Origin: Chromera velia
Taxonomy: Eukaryota; Sar; Chromeraceae
Length of the DNA: 17,500 nt
NCBI GenBank assembly: GCA_018398765.1
Contig: JAHBMJ010000133.1
Coordinates: 1-17,500, forward strand
Direction of reading: 5' to 3'
Both the position numbers and the translations under genes were made by a program. The notes below the pieces were generated by a model that made no database searches, was not told where the DNA came from, and saw only the letters and a program-made list of their open reading frames with translations. This document shows positions 1 to 9,200 of this stretch, piece by piece (the stretch's first letter is position 1; every line of letters starts with the position of its first letter).

Positions 1-217
1 GAGCCAGTGAAGGGTGTGTCTCTGGTTTCCTGTCTGACGGGAGAGGAAGTCGGGTCAGAAATGTGCTCGGCGTCCTTCTGGGCTGAACACGTGCTCGCTC
101 CTGTCCGCTTTCTGTCCGCTCTTCGGACAGTCGCCGCGTGTGCCGGCAGGGCCACGGACCGCGACTCTCGACCGATTTTTGTTGAGGTCGGCCCCCGCCC
201 CACACTGATCAACATGG
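1..217 (+). repeat. Copy 1 of near-identical AT-end repeat (partner 6957-7173)
   Basis: Bases 1-217 match 6957-7173 at a constant offset of 6956 with three substitutions (at 160, 173 and 201), about 98.6% identity. Similarity ends sharply after the ATCAACATGG at the end of the AT domain. The left end is not reached, so the true repeat is probably longer. Confidence 0.97.
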
Positions 218-225
218 CCCGACAG
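1..225 (+). other. C-terminal end of acyltransferase domain, upstream module
   Basis: Residues 1-75 are the last part of a malonyl-CoA:ACP acyltransferase-type domain, ending in the conserved stretch FVEVGPRPTL. The active-site GHSxG and substrate-specificity motifs lie left of the window, so its substrate cannot be read here. It is almost identical at the DNA level to the end of the complete AT at 6240-7180. The post-AT linker follows up to the WNHKAWPW motif at residues 141-148. Confidence 0.9.
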
Positions 226-3200
226 TGCCTTGCTGTCTCTGCCGGTGCGAATAAGCTCCCGTCTGTGATTTCATGGGAATGTTCCCAAGACCCTCAGAGG
301 GACTCTCGGAAGACCTTCCAAGCAGCTGCGGACTCTGTCCTTGCAGCATTGAAGCAGCAGGGAGAGAAGAAGGCAAACACCGGATCGCTGCCCACGGAGG
401 GAAGGGTGGTGCATCATGGGTGGAACCACAAAGCGTGGCCGTGGACTGATGCGGGGCACCCCCTGCTGGGTCCCCTCCGGTCCTCTTCCCCTGCCTGCAT
501 GCCGGGGTCCTTCCGATTTGAGGGGCCCCTCGGTCGTGAGATCTGCTCCCTTCTGGACGATCATCGTGTGTGCGGCCGTGCAGTCGTTCCGGCAGCAGCC
601 ATTTTGGAGGTTGCAGCTGCAGCTGCAGAAGAAGAGGTTAGGTCTCGGCAGCATGAGTTCTCTGAAGGGGGGGTGTCCTCTGTGGTCATACGGGAATTGG
701 CATTTGAGCGTCCCATCCTGCTGCCAGCAGAAACCCAACTCGAGGCTTCCTCCTCTCTCGTGCTCGGTGTGAAAGCCGAAGACGGGGGGTCCTCCGGGTT
801 TCGCGTGTCCGTCTACAGCAAGGAGGAGAACGACAGAGAAGAAGAAGGGGATGAGGACGGTGAAGAGGCAGATGTGGACGAACACGCAGAAGGACAGGTG
901 GTGCCTGTCCCCCCTGCCAACAGGAACGATGGAGGGGCCGAGCGAATCCTTGAAGCTCTGCGGTCCCGCTGTCCCGATGCTGTGCGTGTGGAGCCTGAGG
1001 GCCTCTACAGATTCCTCTTCGAACAGGGCCTAGAGTATGGGCCTAGATTCCGAACCGTTCAATCCCTCAGTGTGTCTCTGACGTCTTCTGCAGAGAGTCC
1101 TCCAGAGGCCCTCTGTCGTCTTGAGGTCCCTTCTCACCTGTCAAATTTTGGGGAGACGGGTTTCCGTCTGCACCCCTCTCTGATTGACGGAGCCCTCCAG
1201 TGTGCGTCCTTCCTCTCCTCAGGAGGGACACCCGAGGCCTCTCAGCAGGGGAAAACCCCGCAACAGCAGAGCGGACAGGCAGTGAAGGAGAACCGACGTC
1301 CCTTCATCCCTGCTTCTGTGGAAGAAGCCCGAATTGACAGAGTCCCTGCGGGCAGACCTCTATGGGCCCATGTGTGTCTCCGAAAGAAGATCGCCACAGA
1401 GTCGGGGGGGTCCATAGCGGATGTCCGTCTGTTCGATGAACAGAGTGGGGCCCAAGTCGGGATACTGGCCGGGGTCCGCTTTCAGAGAGCAGACCTTTCC
1501 AAGGCTCTCCGTCCCCCTCCCCGAGTGCACCGCAATCTTCTCTGGGAAGTTCAGTGGGAGATGCTGAGCATGCCTGAGGGTAGAGCGGAGAACGGACCGG
1601 GGAAAGACCTGACGATAAGCGGGAAACCCATTCTTTTCATCTCATGTCCACATGAAGGAGCAGCGGTCGCCGCTTTCAAGGTGTGTTGGAAATGTTGATG
1701 GGTCCATCCTCGTTTTCAAGCAATGTCTCTTTTAAGTTTTCTTTTTCCTGAGAGTATTCCGTTTGCTTTCGAATCGTTGAGAAAAATGAGTCCTGCACTT
1801 GCTCGTTCAAAGACCGCCTGTTTCTTCTCACGCTCTTTCTTTATCTTTCCCGTTCAGTAGTCTATGTCCCCTTTAGCTTCTCACTGTGATCTAGGACCGT
1901 TTTATCCTCTTCCAGAAAGAAAAGAAAGTCTCCCCTGTCATGGACGATTTCCTCTCTGTGTCCCCTTTCTGCCTGCAGGAAAGACTGCAGTCCTTGCAGG
2001 GGACACGGGGTCATGCAATTCTCCACTTTGGAGACCTGCCTCCACAAAGCGAGCTCGAGTCCCTCCTCGTGGGTGGACGCTTTGCAAGGGTGATTTCCCT
2101 GGCAGGCGCATTCCCCGGCACTGAGGAGGGAGGAGAGGCTGCTGAGGTGTCTGAAGGGATCGCAGAGCTTCTCCAAGTAACCCGAGCTCTGCACTCTGTC
2201 CTCAGCCGCGCGTCGGAGTCGTCAGACTCCTCACCCAGCAGAGACAAGGGGACCGTCACTCCTGTTCTAGTCGTCACACGGGGTGCCTGGTCTCGGCCTC
2301 TGCCCGCCTCTCCTGTCGAAGAGCAGAGGGGAGAAAGACCTGCTGCCAACCCGCTCCGTGCGGGTCTCTGGGGGTTTTGCCGTTCTGCCCGACTGGAGCT
2401 GTGCAAGCTCGGCGTGAGTGAGGTCGCGACGCCTGAGGGGGTGTCGGTTCTCTCTGAGTCCCTTCTTCGATGTGCTGACCTTGAAGGGGTGAGTGCCTCG
2501 GTAGAAGATGGTAAGGGGGGTGGTCTGGTGGGAGAAGTGAGGAGGGTCCTTGAGGGCTTTGCAGTTCATCAGAAAGAGGAAGAGCTTCTCCTCCTCAGAC
2601 TGAGTGAGGAGATGGGAGAGGGACAGACGCTCATGGCACCCCGGTTGCATCCCTCAGACGCCGCACCCAGCCTGACAGAGCGAGGAGGCCCCTGTGAGCT
2701 CACCTTGTCCCCCTCTTACAGCGACGACGACACCCAAACAGCAGCAGCCTTGCGGACCCGCGTTCAGGGTCTTCGAAGGGAACCTGCTGAGGCCCCTCTG
2801 CCGTCTCCAGAGGAGATAGAGGTCCGTCTCCGGGCAGTCTTCCTGTCGAGAGACAGCCTTGAATCCCTAAAACTGGTGTCCGGAAGAAAGCTGAGCGGAC
2901 ACACGACGGTGAAGATCCCTTTTGCCGGGACCGTTGTTCAGTCCGGCCCGTCGGTTGCGGGTCTGAAGGGGGGAGATGACGTGACAGGTTTTCTGTCCGT
3001 AACGCTTTCCGAGGGCCTCCGTCTGCCCTCCCACTGCAAGGCGCCCGCAAGTGAGTGCATGAAGGCGCCAGAGAGCATCCTGCTTGAGGACGCTTGCATC
3101 CCTGCAGACTCCAGTAGGCACAGAACTGTGCGTGTTAGCGTGGGGGAACAGGCAGTCGGAGAGTTGGATCGTGCAGTGGAGGGGGTCCTGTCGGGTGACT

Positions 3201-6200
3201 CTGGAGATTCTCTCTTGTTCCAATTCCCCTCTGCAGTGGGAGAGGATTCGGTCAGGGTGCGGGACGGTGCCGTGGCCGTGACAGGCGGATTTGGGGCGCT
3301 GGGGCTTCTTGTTGCCCGCTGGCTCGTGGAAGAGGGGGTGAAGAGACTCGTGTTGGTGTCACGAAGGGGAGAGCCTGACAAGGTCACCCGAGAAAGTGAG
3401 ACCTTCAGGTGGTTGAGTTCCTCGTCCGCTCGGGTGATTCCATTCCGTTGCGATGTGGCCAGGGGGACAGAGTGCAAGCGCCTTGTAGAGGGGATCCGGG
3501 ACCTCCGCGGCATTGTGCATGCAGCAGGAGTGCTGGAGGACGGGTCGATACCCCAGCAAGACTCCGACAAGCTTCGGAGAGTCTTCGCAGGGAAGGCAGA
3601 GGGGGCGTGGAATCTCCACAGAGCCTCTGAGGCTTCAGGAGTGCGTCTCGATTTTTTCGTGCTTTTCTCCTCTGTTGTCGGGTTGCTGGGAAACTTTGGG
3701 CAAAGCGGATATGGAGCTGCGAACGCGGCTCTGGATGCTCTGGCTGAGTACAGGAGAGCCCGGGGTCTCTCGGCGCATTCGATCCAGTGGGGTCCCTGGA
3801 GGGAGCAGGGGATGGGAGCGGGGGGAGTGGCCGCTGCGCACTTTGAGAGGTCGGGCATGCCCGCGGTTTCTAACGGAGTTGGGCTCTCGGTTCTTTCCGG
3901 GGTCGTGCGGTCCTCCTCTGCCGTCGTCGTGTGCTGCCAGGAACTCAAGTGGAATAAGTTCCTTCAAAGGTAGGTTAGGTGTGTTGGTGTGTTGGAGGCA
4001 AGGGAGGAAGGAAGAAAAAGAGAAAGGGAAAAGAAACGATTCCTTCTTCCAAACAGAACGAATCAAGCAAGCAAGAGGCAAACACATGCACCGCTGTGCT
4101 TTCGTTGTTTTTTTATTCCCGTTTCGTTTCGTTTCCTTCTCTCGTCAGAGAAAGGCCGGATGGAAGTTTCGGGTCTCTTTCGAGGCTTTAGTAAAGCGTC
4201 GAGAGGAGAGGCACAGAGTAAGTGCGCGACGCTCAAATTCCTCTTCGCATTCTCTGTTTGTCGTGTCTGGCAGGTAAATTCCGTTCGAGGGAAGCAAGTA
4301 CATGCGGCACTTTGGCGTTTGACAAATCATCGGTTTTTGTGTATGTTTTTCTTTTAATTGTGCGTGCAGATATGGGCAGACACCAGCTCTTCTGGAAAGA
4401 GCGGCTCCTGCTGTCACCCAGAAAAAAGCAGCAATTGCTGACTGCTCCACTCAGTCCTCCCCTCTGTCCTCTCTTCCTGAGGAGGAGCTCAGACAGCACG
4501 TCTCGAATGTTGTCGTGGAGACGGCCGCTGACATTCTCGGGAGGGGGGCAGGGGAACTTCCCCTTGATGCGCCTCTGCAGCAGCTGGGAGTGGACTCTCT
4601 TGCCGCAGTAGAAATGCGCAACGCCCTGGCTTCGAAGCTGGCGCCTGTGCGTCTGCCTGCCACCGCCCTCTTTGACTACCCCACTCTGTCTGCCGTGATC
4701 GGGTTCAACATTCGGAAGCTCCGAGAGCTCGCTCCTGTGTCCACTCCCTCTTCTGCCACCACCGCAGAGTCCTCTGTTGGCATTCGCGTCGAACTTGAAG
4801 GCGTCCCCCGAGATGACGGGCGGCCGTCCTCCCTCATGGGAGTTCCTCTGTCCCTTCTGCCTTCAGGCAGCAGCCTCTCCATGTCCTCCGAACTTGGCCT
4901 TGCTGTTACTGGCATGGCATGTCGATTTCCCGGAGGAGTGACGAGTCCAGATGAGTTCTGGGAGATGATGGAAAGGAAAGCAGACTGCATGGGCCCCATA
5001 CCCGCCTCCAGATGGAACCACTCAGAGTGGTTTGACCCTGAGGCGGGGTCTCCGGGTGTCTCGTACTACATGCAGGAGGCAGCATTCTTGGAGGGGGGGG
5101 AGAAATTCGACAATGACTTCTTCGGAATTCCCGCCGTTGAGGTCCCCTCGATGGATCCACAACAGAGAGTCATGATGGAGGTCGCACAGGAGGCCTTTGA
5201 CTCGGCCCGTTTCTCAGCAGACTGGTTGCGTGACCGCAATGTCGGAGTGTACATCGGAGTGTTCAATCACGACTGGCACCTGGTCACGCAGGATACAGGC
5301 AGTCTGCGCTCCTCTGCCTTCACTGCCACCGGCACGTACGCCAACGTCATTGCCAACCGCGTCTCGTTCTTCTTCGGAACGCGCGGCCCCTCGATGGCAA
5401 TCGACACTGCTTGTTCGGCGTCGCTGGTTGCGCTCGACCTTGGAGTGCAGCAGCTTCGCTCGCATGGATCTGAAGCAGCCCTCTGCGGGGGGGTCAACAT
5501 GATGCTCTCCCCTCAAGCCTTTGTTGCGTGTTGCAAAGCACGGATGCTCTCTGCAGAGAGCAGGTGCAAGACGTTCGATGAAAATGCGAACGGGTACGCA
5601 CGAGGAGAGGGCTGTGGGGCGGTTGTCCTCAAATTGCTTCACAGGGCAGTTCGGGACGGTGACCCGGTCAGAGCGGTGGTCAGAGGCAGCGCTTCGAACC
5701 ACGTGGGACGGTCCATGTCCCTCACGGCCCCCAACGGCCCCGCACAGGTCGAGTGCATTCAGAGGGCTTTGAACACTGGGGGGGTCCGGGCGTCTGAGGT
5801 TTCGTTTGTGGAGACTCACGGCACCGGCACCTCTCTCGGAGACCCGATTGAAATGGGGGCGCTAAGGGAGGTGTATGGTGAGGGGAGACGTTCCGACAGT
5901 CCCCTCGTTTTGGGGGCTGTGAAGACGAACATCGGTCACCTGGAGGGGGCGGCGGGTATTGCGGGTTTCATCAAGCTCGTGCTGGTGCTTCAGCATCGGT
6001 CGGCGCCCCCGAACCTGCACCTCAAGACTCTGAACCCTCACCTGGACGTCGATGGATTCCCCGTCGTGTTCCCGAAAGAGAAAACGGCCCTCTCCTCCGG
6101 ATTGGTGGAAAGGGAAGGGGGGGCTCTGCTCGGTGCCGTCTCGTCCTTCGGCTTCGGGGGGGCAAACGCGCACGTGGTCGTGGAGGGACGGCCTGCCCCC

Positions 6201-9200
6201 CCGGCAGAAGCAGCACCTTCCTCTGAGAGTAGTGCCAAGCCGTTCGTTGTGTTTCTGTTCACAGGGCAAGGATCACAGTCTATTGGGATGGGGAAAGGCC
6301 TGTTCGAGTCTGAACCCGTCTTCCGCCGCGCGCTAGAGCGTTGCGCAGGTGTGCTTGACCCTCTGCTTTCGATTCCGCTCCTCGCGCTTCTGTACCCTCC
6401 AGAGGGGTCTTCGAAGGAGAAGAGTGAGGCAGTGCTGAACGAGACACAGAACGCTCAGCCAGCTCTGTTTGCGTTAGAGTGGGCGTTGTTTGAGTTGTGG
6501 AGGTCGCGGGGGGTGGAGCCCTCTGCAGTGATGGGACACTCCCTTGGTGAGTTGGTAGCAGCGACGGCGGCAGGGGTGATGCGGTTGGAGGATGCGCTCT
6601 GGCTGGTTGCCGAGCGTGCGCGTGTGATGGCTGCGAGTCCGAAAAACGGGGGGGTGATGGTCGCCTGCAGGTCTTCTGCGGGTGAGTTTGAGAGTGCCCT
6701 CTCGTCGGTTGAAGCGAGCCCAGGGTCGGGGTGTGCCGATGTCCGTCAGCACGTGTCGCTTGCCGCTGAGAACGGCCCACAGAGTATTGTGGTGTCGGGT
6801 CGGGAGGCAGAGGTGGAGTTGGTGATCGGTGCTCTCGGGCAGACGGGCCGTGCTCGGCGGCTGAGAGTGTCTCACGCGTTCCACTCACCCTTGATGGCTG
6901 AGGCTGCGGGTCGTTTCGGTAAGGCGGTGGAGGAAAAGGGGGAAGCGGTTCTGAGTGAGCCAGTGAAGGGTGTGTCTCTGGTTTCCTGTCTGACGGGAGA
7001 GGAAGTCGGGTCAGAAATGTGCTCGGCGTCCTTCTGGGCTGAACACGTGCTCGCTCCTGTCCGCTTTCTGTCCGCTCTTCGGACAGTCGCCGCGTGTGCC
7101 GGCAGGGCCACGGACAGCGACTCTCGACTGATTTTTGTTGAGGTCGGCCCCCGCCCGACACTGATCAACATGGGCAGGAGGGGTGTTCCCTTCTCTCCCT
7201 CCACTGAAAGTTTCTGGTTCTCGTCCCTCGACCCTTCTGCTGGTCAGACTGCTGAGGGGGGCTCGGATGTATTCCACATTGCCTGCAAGAGCGTCGTTGC
7301 TCAGACGCAGCAGAGGAGTCCACAGTCACAGTCGACAAGAAAGTGGAACCACAAGGCCTGGCCCTGGCCGCCAGTCAGGCACCCTTCAGTGATGTCTGGC
7401 AGCAGAAGTGCTTCCTCTGTTCCTGTCTCTGCCCGTGACTCATTTGACCCCAGCAATGTGGGGGTTGGGACTGGAGATGCGGTTGCCCGTGGTGTGTCAC
7501 AAATTGTGGTGGAGACAGCGACAGAGATTCTGGGGAGGGAGGTAGGGGAAGGAGAGACGGCGCTTCCCCTCGATGCGCCTCTGCAGCAGCTGGGATTGGA
7601 CTCTCTTGCCGCAGTAGAAATGCGCAATGCCCTAGCTTCGAAGCTGGCGCCTGTTCGTCTCCCGGCAGCGTTTGTCTCCGAACAGCCCACGCTTTCCGCC
7701 CTGTCAGATTTCCTCACAGAAAGAGTGCGCGAGAGCGCATCCAGCCGTGCAGCATCCGAGCGCCCTCCTGAAGATGGGAATGAAAAGGGGGAGAAAGTGG
7801 GTGGAGACCTGTTGGAGGAGAAGGAAACAGAGACCCGTCCGCTTTCAATGGAAACACTCAAAGGGCAAGAGAAGGGAGGGGAGTCTCTCTCAGGCTTCCG
7901 CAAAGAGTTTGAAATCCCTCTCTGTGCAAAGGAGCATCTGGGTTCTGGGTGGAGGCGGGTGGTTCCTCCCTTTGTCAAAAATCTCTTTTTCCCTCTTTAC
8001 ACAAGGTAGGTGAGTCAGTCAGTGGTTCAGTGAAGAGTGCGTGCGTGTGTGTGTGTGTGTGTGTGTGTGAATGAGTAAGTGGGCGAGTAAGTGATTGAGG
8101 GAGGACCTGCAGAAAGGAAACAGATGGTCCTTTTTGAGTCATCCTCCATCCTGCCAAACCGAAACCGTGGCTGCCGTTTCGTTTGTTTGTTTGTCTTCTT
8201 CAACCTTGCAGCGTATGTGATGAGTATACGTCTCCACAAAACGGAGATGTTCAAGTGAGAGGGCGTCGAACGAGCTGCGATTACTCAAACTTCATTATTG
8301 TACACTTGACTAATGGGCACGCTGTCTGTTTTGTTCTCTTAATTTTGATTCGATGCAGGTGCTACTACGCTGCCATCCTGGAGTTTCATCTGAGGTTCCA
8401 TGAGAGGGAAGTCGACCCTCTCGCCCTTCGGCGTGTGTTGGTGCGGCTGTTCGAGGAGCATCCCATTCTCCGTGCGAGAGTGAAGAAGTTGAAGGGAACC
8501 CGAACAGTGAGGCAGTGGTGTGCGCATGTGCCTGACGAAGCAGAGGTGATAGAGGAGAGAGACGTCAACAGAGACCTGCCCTTCAGAGTCCTCGACCAAG
8601 AGGACAGATGGGATCGCGTCAGGACACAGCAGAGGAAAGCGATCAGTTCACTAGACCATCTCTTGTGCGCGTTCACACTCGTACTTCCCACCAGCACTCT
8701 GCACATCAACATTCATCATGCAATCGCCGATTTGCACACGGTGATTCTCCTTGCCCGTTCCATTGCCGGCCTGTACGCACGTGCCGTTCACCCCTCCCGT
8801 CAGAGAGGGAGAACAGGACAGAGACGATTGCCCGACCTACCGCGGCCCGAGGAGACGTTCGTCGGCCGTGTGACCGAGTGGCAGAGAGAGAGCGCACCCC
8901 ATCCCATTCCCCCCTCATGGACCATCAACAAGAAAACGCATTTCGGGATCAAACCGAACATGCCCACCCGGTTCTTCATGCCCGCCAACTCGATGAGATG
9001 CTTTGAGAGTTTCGGTCCTCTCAGTGTCCCGAGTGTCGTCCAGTCACTCCAGCAGACTTCTTCTGCCCCCTCAGCAGGAGGAGGCCGCCTCACGTGGAGA
9101 ATTCTAATGATGACCGTGTGGCTAAAAGCAATCAAACGCCACACAGGCAGACACTCCAAGATGGTGGTTGATGAAGTAGTGGACCCCCGCAGTTTCGACT

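Noticed and set aside
2938-3948. 336-codon open frame on the - strand
   Set aside because: It lies wholly antisense to the KR exon, whose + strand frame has all family motifs. The minus translation is Ser/Pro/Arg-rich and has no domain pattern. It is a by-product of GC-rich codon bias.
6280-7161. 293-codon open frame on the - strand
   Set aside because: It is antisense to the AT domain and is very rich in Pro, His, Arg and Ser, with no recognisable fold. It is a shadow of the real gene.
8183-8358. Reading the sequence before 8359 as an ordinary part of the last exon
   Set aside because: It is open and in frame, but the product does not resemble a condensation-type domain start, and the join from 8005 to 8359 gives a better continuous fold. 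It is kept only as a possible alternative splice form.
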